The translations under genes and the position numbers were made by a program. A DNA stretch of 64,000 nucleotides from Notospermus geniculatus. Taxonomy: Eukaryota; Nemertea; Pilidiophora; Heteronemertea; Lineidae. Under the pieces are notes generated by a model that did not search any database, was not told where the DNA came from, and saw nothing but the letters and a program-made list of their open reading frames with translations. Positions 22,261 to 34,347 of the stretch are shown here, in pieces (within the stretch, counting starts at the first letter, position 1; every line of letters begins with the position of its first letter). The stretch covers positions 103,152-167,151 of the forward strand of contig NMRB01001594.1 of assembly GCA_002633025.1 (NCBI GenBank), read 5' to 3'.

Positions 22261-22690
22261 TATCTGATGAAAAATACAAAGAACATCATCTTTTGGGTCA
22301 CTGACCTGAGGAGGCCATTTGGATGGGACACTGACTATGAGGCCTACAAAATGCCCATAATAGCTGTCGGCATAGGTAAGAACAGACTGGAATAACAATT
22401 TCAAGATGTATTCTATAGGCCTACATGTATGTACGTAAATACAAACACAAATTAGGGTACCGGTACTCTCAGTAGTGCCAGCCACAACCTTCGATTGACT
22501 TTAGGGCCACATGAATTTAATTGCTCCCACGGCAAGCACCTGCTGCTTCAGAATATAGATTCCCGAATCATATCTCAAGTTCAATATGAAAGTTCTCTGA
22601 TCAATATCCTGTAATGTAGACCAGTTGGTTCACGTTTCAAGAGTCATTCAATTCTCAGAGGTCAGATGGTATCCATTCAGATGACAGGCA
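22261..22690. other. No gene or element recognised
   Basis: A short open frame ends here but has no domain signature. Confidence 0.35.
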
Positions 22691-22718
22691 NNNNNNNNNN
22701 NNNNNNNNNNNNNNNNNN
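22691..22718. other. Assembly gap (28 n) followed by a G run
   Basis: The gap is followed by 13 G residues (22719-22731) and then duplication C copy 1. Confidence 0.95.
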
Positions 22719-22729
22719 GGGGGGGGGGG

Positions 22730-25151
22730 GGCACCTGGCATTTGCCCCTTTCGGCAAAAAAATCTGTAAAACTAACCATGAAATTTTTTAAATTTGGAGC
22801 AAATCATTGAAATTCACTGCAGATTTCAACTTCTAGCACAGTGCGCAGTCCACATTATGGGCAAACTCCTCACAGCGCCACCTGTCTCCATTCTTCCGAC
22901 CTAGTGACACTGCCACCAGGTCCCGAATATTTCGGCGGAGGATCGTAGTTCCAATACATGTCAAATAGAATTGAAATGTTTCATGGGCACGTACACGAAA
23001 CATTTCCCCGACCTAATTTCATCTGTTTGGTAAACAGAAGCACGTGAACCAAGGACGCCCTCTGATTGGTTCAGAGTGTGCGAAAGTGAGAGCCTAATCA
23101 CTTCCCATGCCTGTAACGTTCGGCAAACAAGCTACTTATTCTGATCATTTGCAGCATTTTTTCACCTCAAATCTAGTATTTCCACATTTGATATACGTAT
23201 AATGTTTACAATATTTGATTTTATTGACTTTTATTTGGAGATTTGCAGTGTCAAATGTACTCGCACTATATTCCAGCCAGCTGGAAAGCGATGAGGCAGC
23301 TGGTGCTAGCGGCATAAGCGACCCGTCCAGAAGTAGGCCGCGCATGCTTGGTAGGAACTAGTTTGCATTATGGGCACAAAATTCACATGCCTGAAAAGAA
23401 TACTCTGCAGATTTTTCTTTTAATCATTAATGTTAAGTCTGTCAAAAAAATGAATCTGTTCAAAAATCCAATTAATTTTTGGAACATGATAGATCGAGAA
23501 ACGTCAAATAGATCAATCATTATTCCTAACGGATCCTCTTTCCTATCACGAAACGATGTGAACTTGCAGTGAAATATGTTTTGTCTGTTTTCCAAGTCAA
23601 CACATGTCTTCATGTATAATAAATGACACCAGAACCGAACACTTCAAATTCGACCATGGCAAAGAGAATGGCAGAGACTAATCAGGGAATAAAGAATTAG
23701 TTATCACTGAAAAGGGGTCATTTATCTAAAAGATACTCGCGCAGACATCACACAAAACGTCATTAGACCCACCCCGGCTATTACCAACTGGTGTTGTCGA
23801 CGACGGTTTTGTTTTCTCCACCCTTGGTGATTTTAATCAATTTAAGTGCAGCGAGTCATCGACGCGAAACACTTGCTACACCTGACGAGGTGGAACAATT
23901 GTCAGTGAGCATCTGAAACATAATTGGTTTACGAAGATAAATATCGCCGCAAACCTGCTATAATTTTAGGGACGGGTAATTCACTTTAACGTACCTGCAA
24001 ATGTAAACGTCGGTATCTGCTGCATAATGTATAACTTAGAAAAGTCATCTCCGGGTGCCACGGGATAACTCAATCTGTCACCAATTACAACGTCCGCTAT
24101 CTACCCACTAGAATAAGTAAGTCGTGAACTTCTTTGTGAGTTACTGTTAAACCCCAATTTTTCATGAACCAATGTACCAATATAATTTGGTGGTGTCAAA
24201 AATACTGTACCCGCGCCCCAATACCGTCCTGGGCGGGAAATCAGAGTAGGCGGCCGATTGTCATGTGGGCCGAGCTTTGTACGGTCGGTATTGTATAGAA
24301 ATTGCCGTCAAGCGAATAGGCCCTATTGGTAGGCAACAGGCCTCATTGTAAGATGATCAGACCATGACTTGATGTAGTCCGTGAATCACCAGAGCGCCGC
24401 GAAGTTTTGACATGCTAAAATTGCTGTTGCATACCAATAGGGCCTATTCGCTTGACGGCAATTTCTATACAATACCGACCGTACAAAGCTCGGCCCACAT
24501 GACAATCGGCCGCCTACTCTGATTTCCCGCCCAGGACGGTATTGGAGCGCGGGTACAGTAGATATTTTTGGTGGTTTTGCAATATTGAATTTAAATATTG
24601 ATCTGAAAACAACTAGATTTATTAAAGGTTAGGTGTATTCTACAGAATGTTTGTTTTTGGTTAAAGAATGTATCATGTTTATTTTCTCGGGCCACGAAAA
24701 TCATTGTTTATTTACATTTTGTTCGTTTGTGTCCAGTCTTTCTTCGTCTTATGAGTAACTTGTTGGTGCCCCTCTAGAAATTCTTTTGATACCAAAAGTA
24801 TCCAATTCGGTAGGTCCGCATGTCCAAAAATTCTAAAATACTGTAATGAAAACATCCATGTTTACAAACATTGAACGTAAACAATGAAGTCACGATACAT
24901 TATCTTTAAAAGTATTGAATTTGAATTTGCTTGTACGTTTCATGCATTACAGTGCAGATGAATCTAGACGGCAGTGGCCTCTATTGGTCTGATGCACAAA
25001 ACTCTGTTGCAAGTTTTTTACTGATACTGTAACCAGCACGTTTACCGACCTAATGCAGTGCAGGCCGACAAATGTCCTTATTCTGAAGTAATAAATGAGG
25101 AGTGTATGCCGCTGCTGCGCTGACGGATGTGATATATTTGAATTACAGCAA
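22730..25151. repeat. Duplication C, first copy
   Basis: It runs from GGCACCTGGCATTTGCCC to TTTGAATTACAGCAAGG and is followed directly by a second copy at 25152. It opens with an internal fragment of the CAGGCGCAGATCC element family. It carries a 354-bp insertion absent from copy 2. Confidence 0.92.
24205..24558. mobile_element. 354-bp fold-back, 135-bp arms, TA TSD, polymorphic between copies
   Basis: The ends CTGTACCCGCGC and GCGCGGGTACAG sit on about 135-bp almost identical inverted arms around an 85-bp centre. TA lies on each side (24203-24204, 24559-24560). The matching place in copy 2 (near 26617) reads CAAAAATAGATATTT, the exact empty site. TA duplication suggests Tc1/mariner-class mobilisation. 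High arm identity suggests a young insertion. Confidence 0.92.
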
Positions 25152-27216
25152 GGCACCTGGCATTTGCCCCTTTCGGCAAAAAAATCTGTAAAACTAACCA
25201 TGAAATTTTTTAAATTTGGAGCAAATCATTGAAATTCACTGCAGATTTCAACTTCTAGCACAGTGCGCAGTCCACATTATGGGCAAACTCCTCACAGCGC
25301 CACCTATCTCCATTCTTCCGACCTAGTGACACTGCCACCAGGTCCCGAATATTTCGGCGGAGGATCGTAGTTCCAATACATGTCAAATAGAATTGAAATG
25401 TTTCATGGGCACGTACACGAAACGTTTCGCCGACCTAATTTCATCTGATTGGTAAACAGAAGCAAGGACGCCCTCTGATTGGTTCAGAGTGTGCGAAAGT
25501 GAGAGCCTAATCACTTCCCATGCCTGTAACGTTCCGCAAACAAGCTACTTATTCTGATCACTTACAGCATTTTTTCACCTCAAATCTAGTATTTCCGCAT
25601 TTGATATACGTATAATGTTTACAATATTTGATTTTATTGACTTTTATTTGGAGATTTGCGGTGTCAAATGTACTCGCACTATATTCCAGCCAGCTGGAAA
25701 GCGATGAGGCAGCTGGTGCTAGCGGCATAAGCGACCCGTCCAGAAGTAGGCCGTAGCATGCTTGGTAGGAACTAGTTTGCATTATGGGCACAAAATTCAC
25801 ATACCTGAAAAGAATACTCTGCAGATTTTTCTTTTAATCATTAATGTCAAGTCTGTCAAAAAAATGAATCTGTTGAAAAATCCAATTAATTTTTGGAACA
25901 CGATAGATCGAGAAACGTCAAATAGATCAATCATTATTCCTAACGGATCCTCTTTCCTACCATGAAGTGATGTGAACTTGCAGTGAAATATGTTTTGTCT
26001 GTTTTCCAAGTCAACACATGTCTTCATGTATAATAAATGACACCAGAACCGAACACTTCAAATTCGACCATGGCAAAGAGAATGGCAGAGACTAATCAGG
26101 GAATAAAGAATTAGTTATCACTGAAAAGGGGTCATTTATCTAAAAGATACTCGCGCAGACATCACACAAAACGTCATTAGACCCACCCCGGCTATTACCA
26201 ACTGGTGTTGTCGACGACGGTTTTGTTTTCTCCACCCTTGGTGATTTTAATCAATTTAAGTGCAGCGAGTCATCCACGCGAAACACTTGCTACACCTGAC
26301 GAGGTGGAACAATTGTCAGTGAGCATCTGAAACATAATTGGTTTACGAAGATAAATATCGCCGCAAACCTGGTATAATTTTAGGGACGGGTAATTCACTT
26401 TAATGTACCTGCAAATGTAAACGTCGGTGTCTGCTGCATAATGTATAACTTAGAAACGTCATCTCCGGGTGCCACGGGATAACTCAATCTGTCACCAATT
26501 ACAACGTCCGCTATCTACCCACTAGAATAAGTAAGTCGTGAACTTCTTTGTGAGTTACTGTTAAACCCCAATTTTTCATGAACCAATGTACCAATATAAT
26601 TTGGTGGTGTCAAAAATAGATATTTTTGGTGGTATTGCAATATTGAATTTAAATATTGATCTGAAAACAACTAGATTTATTAAAGGTTAGGTGTATTCTA
26701 CAGAATGTTTGTTTTTGGTTAAAGAATGTATCATGTGTATTTTCTCGGGCCACGAAAATCATTGTTTATTTACATTGTTTGTTTGTGTGCAGTCTTTCTT
26801 TGTCTTATCAGTAACTTGTTGGTGGCATGGCATGCCCCTCTAGAAATTCTTTTGATACCGAAAGTATCCAATTCGGTAGGTCAGCATGTCCAAAAATTCC
26901 AAAATACCGTAATGAAAACATCCATGTTTACAAACATTGAACGTAAACAATGAAGTCACGATACATTATCTTTAAAAGTATTGAATTTGAATTTGCTTGT
27001 ACATTTCATGCATTAGAGTGCAGATGAAAAGACGGCAGTGGCATCTATTGGTCTGATGGACAAAACTCTGTTGCAAGTTTTTTACTGATACTGTAACCAG
27101 CACGTTTACCGACCTAATGCAGTGCAGGCCGACAAATGTCCTTATTCTGAAGTAATAAATGAGGAGTGTATGCCGCTGCTGCGCTGATGGATGTGATATA
27201 TTTGAATTACAGCAAG
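25152..27216. repeat. Duplication C, second copy
   Basis: A head-to-tail repeat of 22730-25151 without intervening sequence, lacking the 354-bp fold-back. It also lacks a few short stretches and has a GCATGG insertion near 26826. Confidence 0.92.
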
Positions 27217-28653
27217 GACAAATCCCAGGGTGCCTGGAGAAATAATCATAAAGCAATCAAGTGAGATTGAAAATTTACGCTAATAATTTCAGGCCTGAAG
27301 AACAAACTCCTTGATCATCAAAAAAGATTTATCACTGTAGGCAGTTCAATAAAAGTTCTCGGCACGATTATTAGAAAACTGCTCGGCTGTTGATTACGGT
27401 TGATCATTCCAAGTTAATAAATGCCAAGCAGTAGAATCATTTCCAGAAACAAGCCATCATTTTTCTTTCTACAGATTTATTATGGAGCCCCTAGGATTTT
27501 ATTGGTTTTCTTCCTTAATTAAGTTTATCGCAGAATATCACCAACTTGTTGGAATAGAAGAAATGATTGTGTCTGGCAGCAATTTATTCATTCTCCGTAA
27601 CTTGATTAGATTCGTTGCCGATTTCATGTTTTATTGTCCATTTCATCTTTATCTTGATAACGTTATTTGAACCGCATGATGAAAGTGACAAGACTGCTGC
27701 ATTTGTGTTTGTAGTCCCACGGCCAACTGCTATTGAAATGGCACAAAAGTAATTATTAGCAAAGATATCTATTTTTCAAGCAAGGAATAACTACATGTAG
27801 TTAGACATGAGATCTGGTCATTATATCTAAGTTGATCCCCTTGTTAACTGAATTTGAAATGAAGGAACCAAAAACGTGGACATTTTGCTCACCTCTGTGA
27901 CAAGTCTGAAATATCTGAAGTCCGATTGGGTCGAAATTTGGTGCATTTGTAGAGGGTGCCTAGATATATCTTCACACCAAATCAAAACACTATGTCAAAT
28001 AGCCATGAAAGTACCACCAAACAGTGGAATTTTGAACTTTGACCTCTGTGACCTTGAAAAGTGGGTCAAATCAAAAACCCGGGATTTATGTGATGCTGTC
28101 TCATCAGAGAAACCCACCAAGTTTCATGGTTCTAGCAGGCTGCGTTCAGGAGATACAGCCAAAAGGTTTTAACAAAGCACCCCCTACAGGCCAGAATGTA
28201 AAACTAGCAGCCCTAATTTTCAGTCCAGACATAGTTTTTACCATAGGGTACCTGTACACCACGTTTCATGTAAATTCTAAGCCAAACGGTTTAGAAATGT
28301 GCCACCCCTGTTAACGACAACAGACGACGCCGACGGACAACACGCCATAAGAAAAACTGTCATGCCATCAATGGAACCAAACCAAAGATTGTGAAACAAG
28401 CTTGCAAGTCATGTCCCTTCTGCTAATACAGGTACCAATAACCTTTAATTTAATCACCTGCTGTCCAGTATTACAGTGTTTTACAGATGATAAAACAGGA
28501 GAATGGGTAGCTCACACTTCCTGATCATCACTTCCCCTTTGAAAAGTATACAAGTGAATCCCACGAGTAAAATTTAAACTCTCTGTTCATTACTTGTGAA
28601 ATTTACAGCGCCCGGAGACTCTTATTAGTGACATCAACCTGAACCAAACTATC
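27217..28653. other. No gene; one low-complexity dispersed motif
   Basis: Near 28315-28350 there is a GACGACGCCGACGGACAACA tract resembling the GACGACAACGACAATGGACA tracts of the 60.9-61.5 kb array. Otherwise no feature. Confidence 0.4.
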
Positions 28654-28780
28654 TGTCGTCCATAGTCGAGTAGCGTACCTACAATAACGAGGTAGATTTC
28701 TCATTCATCTTAGTCGAGGAGAACGTGCACAACCGGAAACTCGTCGCTAAAGATAAGCGCAGCGCCCTCGATGGACGACA
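28654..28780. mobile_element. 127-bp fold-back, TGTCGTCCAT ends
   Basis: Left TGTCGTCCATAGTCGAG, right CTCGATGGACGACA. Short arms, non-coding; a possible MITE. Confidence 0.6.
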
Positions 28781-29269
28781 TTCATTACTCAAACAAATCA
28801 ACTTGAGAAAATCCAGGAAATTCAATTTTAGCGATTTTACCGCAGACAAGATTGAAGCTGAGGTGCAGTGAAGTGTTTCTGACTCTATCTAATTGGAAAT
28901 TGATGACGTTAGTTCTTGATGGATGTCTCCAAAGACGCAGCACGTGCTGGGTGAGGGACTCTTCTGACAAGATGGAAAATTGATGACTTTTATCAGGGAT
29001 GAACTTTCTCTTTCATTCTTTATTAAGATGCAATGAAGAAGCAAAAACTTCAACGGTTTGAGTATTGAAGTGACTCAATGGAATTGTTGTGGTTAAGGTG
29101 GTGAACACAAAAAGAGTTACGAAAACCCACCGGATCGCATGAAGATAATTGTTTTGCAGCAAAAGGCCATATTAATGATGAAGACTGTAGGTTATTTTCA
29201 ACAAAGCAACTAAAATGTTATCCCCCAAATTGCGGAACTGGAGTGGTTGGTACAAGTACATACCAAATG

Positions 29270-29372
29270 TGACCCTCCACAGCAAAACCAGTTGCATGTT
29301 GCTCAGAAGGTGAGCCTCAACGAACTAAGTATGACACCATAAGAGAATGGAAGAAATAGATTAATTATGGTT
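29270..29372. mobile_element. GTGACCC MITE, right-truncated copy
   Basis: It starts GTGACCCTCCACAGCAAAAC and continues with the family words GCTCAGAAGGTGAGCCTCAA and GAATGGAAGAAATAGATTA. It is then lost at the hairpin that follows. Confidence 0.65.
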
Positions 29373-29402
29373 CCCGATCATCAAGATCGGGAACCATATT
29401 GT
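29367..29402. repeat. GGTTCCCGATC hairpin
   Basis: TATGGTTCCCGATC, a 4-base loop region and GATCGGGAACCATA form a near-perfect hairpin at the left edge of a repeat-rich block. Confidence 0.75.
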
Positions 29403-29417
29403 GGTTGGTCATGGTGT

Positions 29418-29447
29418 CTGTCTGTCTGTCTGTGTGTGTGTGTGTCC
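29418..29447. repeat. Compound GTCT/GT microsatellite
   Basis: Several GTCT units run into a GT dinucleotide stretch. Confidence 0.9.
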
Positions 29448-29889
29448 GGTCTGTCACGCCTCCATATCTTATCTCCTTCAACAACTCCAGTCCTGGTAAC
29501 ACATCCTACCCCTAGGTTTGTCAACCTGGGCAATCCAATGAGCTAATCATTTTCAACATCAGATGCCTCCATCATGATGTAATCAACATATCAGACTTGA
29601 TATTTTTTCCGTCACGTTTTTATCTGATGTCATAACTCGGCTCCTTTAGCACATAGAGCAACAGAAACAAGTTCTACCCTTAGGTTTTCATACCCTAGGA
29701 ATCGAATGGACTGATTACTTTTGGTCTGAGATGTAGGGGTCATGGTGATATCGATATCACAAATTTGATATTTTAAGATGACTTGCCATATTGTCAAATG
29801 AGCAACATGAAACAAATCTTAGTTCATGCCTACTTATCCAAGGACTGGACTATGTTAAAATTCTCAGCCTCCAGTGTCCGGGTGATTGA

Positions 29890-30310
29890 GATATCATGAG
29901 ATTTTGATATATCAAACTTGATAATTTGAAATATCTCTGCCTGTGTTAGAGATAGAGGCATGATATCACCTATACTTTGGTTATTGAGGATGGCCACTTC
30001 AATTATGCAATGACCTTGATGATCAGAGGTCAAGGTCAAGGTCAAACCTGATAGTTTGAAGTATCTCTTCCTGTGGTGGAGGTAGAGGCATGATATCACC
30101 CATACTTAGGTTATTGAGGATGCCCATTTCGATTATGCAATGACCTTAACGATCAAAGGTCAAGGTCAAGGTCAAACTTGAGAATTTGAAATATCTATGC
30201 ACGTGATACAGATAGAGACATGATATCGCCCATACTTAGGTTATTGAGGCTGCCCATTTTGATTATGCAATGACCTTGATGATCAGCTATCAAGGTCAAG
30301 GTCAACCATG
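29890..30310. repeat. 130-bp tandem array carrying AGGTCA repeats
   Basis: A roughly 130-bp unit recurs about three times (landmark GATCARAGGTCAAGGTCA at 30021 and 30151; diverged at 30281). Each unit carries TCAAGGTCAAGGTCA. AGGTCA is the nuclear-receptor half-site and TCAAGGTCA the extended site bound by ERR/FTZ-F1 type monomeric receptors. Binding is speculation from motif match only. Confidence 0.85.
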
Positions 30311-30510
30311 AGATGAGTTATTGGCATGGGATCAAGTTCTGTGGGATTCAGCGTCGTTGTTCATCAGTCAATGTATCCAGATCTCTGTCAAATAAACCAG
30401 AGTGACCAGAGCAATTCCCAAAGAGGTCACAGTGGCTAAAGACTGGTGTTGATGAAGAGCCCATCAAGATCTCTGAAGTTCTGTTGGCAAGATGGCATCT
30501 ATAAATATCT

Positions 30511-30570
30511 GGGGCCTGTTTCATTTGGTTAAAGGTACCATTATTTGCCACTTTATGAAACAGGTCCCTG
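30511..30570. mobile_element. GGGGCCTGTTTCAT / ATGAAACAGGTCCC hairpin
   Basis: A short fold-back with ends GGGGCCTGTTTCAT and ATGAAACAGGTCCC around GGTTAAAGGTACC. It is related to elements at 57853-57960 and 58480-58580 (CACTTTATGAAACAGGCCC). Confidence 0.68.
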
Positions 30571-32204
30571 GTCCGAAAGGTGAATGGAACGATAGGCCAC
30601 TTAAGTAATAGTTTGATAGATGGGGAGGGGTCACAAAATGAACTGAGTTTTGGGTAAATTGGATTCGGTATAGAAGAGCCAAGAATCCCTCCTGGAGACA
30701 AGTCGTTAGCCAGATCTCCTGCTGAGATAACGCACAAAGCGTAACCTTCAACAGTGTGAGCCCCCTTGATGTCTGCCCTCTACCATTATACTGGTTATAA
30801 CAACCCTATTCAAATATTGAATAAAATTTCAAATGCCATCTTCATGTCTTAACATCCTATTGTGCAACTGAAGGTCACGGCAAGCAGGGGAAGAAATTGA
30901 ATTATAATCGACAGAAATTCGAGTGAATAGAATTTCATAGTTTATTAAAATGGTAGTAGTTGCCCAGTAATGATGGTGGTGACTCGACATGGTTAATTAT
31001 GGAGAAACCTTACGGGTGAATGCAAGGAAATGAGGTAACAGTGGTCACACTTCAGGAATCTATTCAACGTAATCAAGGAAAGATGAGGAGGACACATGCA
31101 AGGGCGGTAAATGATAAGGGTCACATGCCAATTTTTGTAATTTTTGATAGATGCAGCGAGGATGCCTAGTGGACATAAAACAGGTCAAATAAAGTGAAAG
31201 AACAAAAACAATCCAAAGAATTTGCTTTTAGAAATTTCTTCAATTCATCTCTGTTGTGGAAAGAACTGGTCGATAAATCAGTGGGGGATGGCTAAAATGG
31301 ATTACCGCAGAGGAATAACTGTCTATTCATCCCCATGGTTTTAAAACAGTCCTTCATTTGAAGGTTTGGTTTCACAGCCTGGGTAGGTTTCACCAAAAAC
31401 TTTGCCAGTGTCTAATTGTAAGCAAGTGGTAAATATGACATTTGACTCAAAGAGTAGATGTTCATTCTTGGTTTTACGGTATAGCCAAAGTTGCAGCAAA
31501 ATATTACGGTCATCATGCATGTACAAGCAGCAGATTCAGGATGTTGAAGGAGATGGTTTGCCTCCGAGACTCTGCTTACTATGTGGTCAGTTTTAGAGGA
31601 GAATCTATCCTGGTCAGTCATCAAGAATTGCTAGAGATCAGCCTTCATTGGATCTGTATCAAAGCCAATAGGGGCTTGTCATCATTATCATTATATTGGA
31701 ACCTTTATATATTTTTTCACTTGGGCTGCAGTTTCAAATCAAGAGCCATTCTCCATGTGATAGTGAAGATGACTCGCCCAGCAAGTGATATTGTGCCCTA
31801 CAGGTAACAATGAAGCATTTATGAATATTCATAACACTTCCATCAGTCAATCATTTAATTAAAGATTGCAATCTTGTCAACAGATTTCCACACACATTAG
31901 TTGATTCATCACACCATCTTGTAGGATTTCAAAACATTTATCGAAGTTCAAATTATAATGTACACAGAATTTGGCAACAGCCAACCAATATACTGTTATC
32001 ATCTTTCGTTGTTCCTGAATCTTAATGAAATCACAACCTGTCTCTCTCCAGTGAACAAAGTCATCTAATAACTTCATGTGATTGCAGTGTTAGTTCACTA
32101 TGATTGGAATGATAGCGAATGTTCATCACCACATGTGCCAGCCAAGAGTTCCTATGTCACTTCGCGTAGGCCAGACAACATGAAGTGGCCTAAATCTCTA
32201 GACA
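30571..32204. other. No gene supported
   Basis: It contains a 121-codon plus-strand frame (31442-31807) with no recognisable domain, ordinary composition and no splice or homology support. Confidence 0.4.
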
Positions 32205-33150
32205 CTTCATATTTCCTGGTCTACCATCAGCCCATCTAGAAGTCAGAGATGAATCTCTGGTCACTTATGTTTCCTGGCCTACCATCAGCCCCCACAGCTG
32301 TCAGAGCTGAATCTTCAGGTTACTTCATGTTTCCTGGCCTGCAAAACATAATGAACTTCAGCGGTTGTTGGTAAACATCAGCTCAGCTGTCAGAGATGAA
32401 TTTTTAGGTCATTTCACGTTTCCTGGTCTACCATCAGGCCACACAGTTGTCAGAGATGAATCTTTAGGTCACTTCATGATTCCCAGTCTATCATCAGGCC
32501 ACACAGATGTCAAAGATGAATCTTTAGGTTACTTCATGTTTCCTGGTCTACCATCAGCTCGCACAGCTGTCAGAGATGAATCTTTAGGTCACTTCATGTT
32601 TCCTCATCTACCGGAAGCTCGCACAGTTGTCAGAGATGAATCTTTAGGTCATTTCATGTTTCCTGGTCTCCATCAGCTCACATAGCTGTCAGAGATGAAT
32701 CTTTAGGTTACTTCATGTTTCCTGGTCTACCATCAGCCAACACAGATGTCAGAGATGATTCTTTAGTTCACTTCATGTTTCCTGGTCTATCATCAGCCCA
32801 CACCGATATCAGAGATGAATCTTTATGTCGATTCATATTTCCTGGTCTACCATCAGCCCTCACAGCTGTCAAAGATGAATATTTATATCACTTCATGTTT
32901 ACTGGCTTCATCAGCTCACACAGTGTTATCAGAGCTGTATCTTTAGGTCATTTGATGTTTCCTGGTCTACCATCAGCCCAGAGTTGTCAGAGATGAATCC
33001 TTAGGTCACTTCATATGTTTCCTAGTCTACCATCAGCCCCCAGAGTTGTCAGAGATGAACCTTTAGGTCACTTCATATTGCCTGGCTTCACTACCATCGG
33101 CCCAGCAGTTATCAAAGTCAAATATTTAGCCACTTCATATTTCCTGGTCT
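32205..33150 (+). repeat. 60-bp minisatellite that preserves reading frame
   Basis: About 15 units of 60 bp (landmarks TTCCTGGTCTACCATCAGCC and GTCAGAGATGAATCTTTAGG). Five consecutive units at 32401-32640 keep exact 60-bp register. Since 60 is 3 x 20, an open frame repeats a 20-residue unit like SLGHFMFPGLPSARTAVRDE, broken by single-base slips at 32670, 32920 and elsewhere. The frame is probably a by-product of the period, though a decayed repeat protein cannot be excluded. Confidence 0.92.
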
Positions 33151-34137
33151 CAACCTCATACTTATCTCACCCTCCCCTTTTTGGCCTGGTTAAAGTTTAT
33201 GAATTAATTAAAAGGAACCCTCATATATTGCCACAGCTGGTAGAGAAAGTAGGATACAAACATCAGGTGCGACAAATGCAAATGCGACCTGTCACGATTT
33301 GACGCAGAAGGATGATATGCATGTTGCATTTGTAAAGCAATCACCTCCACATTTCTGGAAATATAAATAATTTCTACTAAGCAACAATATGGAATGATTG
33401 AGTTGGATGATTAAATCGAAAGTTATCAGCTGAAAATAAAAAGGTTCGTCTCATGCAGACCAAATGCAAATGTCAGATTTTCATCTCATTTTTTATCTAT
33501 AGATTTATCCAAATTTCAATTAGTTTGTGGTGCAAAAGTATTGGTAGAATGTTCAGTCTACTGATGAGCAGATAAGTCTTGTTCGTTTCAAATGATTTGA
33601 CTTACCAGCACACATGATAAAATCACCTGAAATGTTGTCCAGATGTGTTATCTTGAATCCAATGAAGAGAAGCTTCAGCTGCAGAAAATTAACCTTAGAT
33701 ATTCATCAGATATATGCCTACATATTTAAACCAACAGTGCCAATTCCTGTGAAAAGACTGCATATAAAATTAATTAAATCAAGTGTGGCTTAGAATTTCT
33801 AACCTTATCGCCCAGTACACCGACCACAAAGGGAAAATAATTGGCACAATCATATTAAAATCTGCTTCAATTAGTCTACTGAATATTCCTTCACCAGATG
33901 GGGTCCAACATACCATGTATTTCTTCATTTAAGTTACACAAATCATTGGACATTTTATGCAGGTAGCCTACAATATTTCACCCAGAACGGACCAGCAAAT
34001 TATAACTGCATAAAGAGGTACCTCAACCTGTAATATATACAAATGGCAACTTCATAAATTGACATCAACAGGTAACTGCAACTCAAGTGAACTACAAAAG
34101 CTTTGTTATGGGATTTTTGTGAGTGTGAAAATATCAC
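33151..34137. other. No gene or element recognised
   Basis: AT-rich, nothing supportable. Confidence 0.4.
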
Positions 34138-34141
34138 ATTT

Positions 34142-34343
34142 GTGACCCTACACCACAAAACCAGTCGTAAGTCACATGGAAAATGAGCCTAAACGTACCG
34201 AGATGACACCAGGCGATAAAAAAGGAAATAGAATCACTCATACTTCACAATAGACAGAAAATACTGAAATTGACAAATAACTTGGTCCCAAGTTGCCAAC
34301 CACAGAGCGACTTACGACTGGTTTTGTGGTGCAGCTGGGTCAC
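34142..34343. mobile_element. GTGACCC MITE, full copy, possible ATTT flank repeat
   Basis: The left end GTGACCCTACACCACAAAAC and the right end GTTTTGTGGTGCAGCTGGGTCAC pair over about 30 bp, including CCAGTCGTAAGTC. ATTT flanks both sides (34138-34141, 34344-34347). Related partial copies are at 22075 and 29270. Confidence 0.82.
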
Positions 34344-34347
34344 ATTT

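Noticed and set aside
30348-30737. 129-codon minus-strand frame
   Set aside because: Longest real frame, but it overlaps a hairpin element, has no recognisable motif and average composition; expected by chance in 64 kb.
31442-31807. 121-codon plus-strand frame as a possible exon
   Set aside because: No domain, no clear splice signals, and no second copy showing frame conservation.
32205-33150. CRISPR-like array
   Set aside because: Units are contiguous 60-bp minisatellite repeats without unique spacers, in an animal genome.
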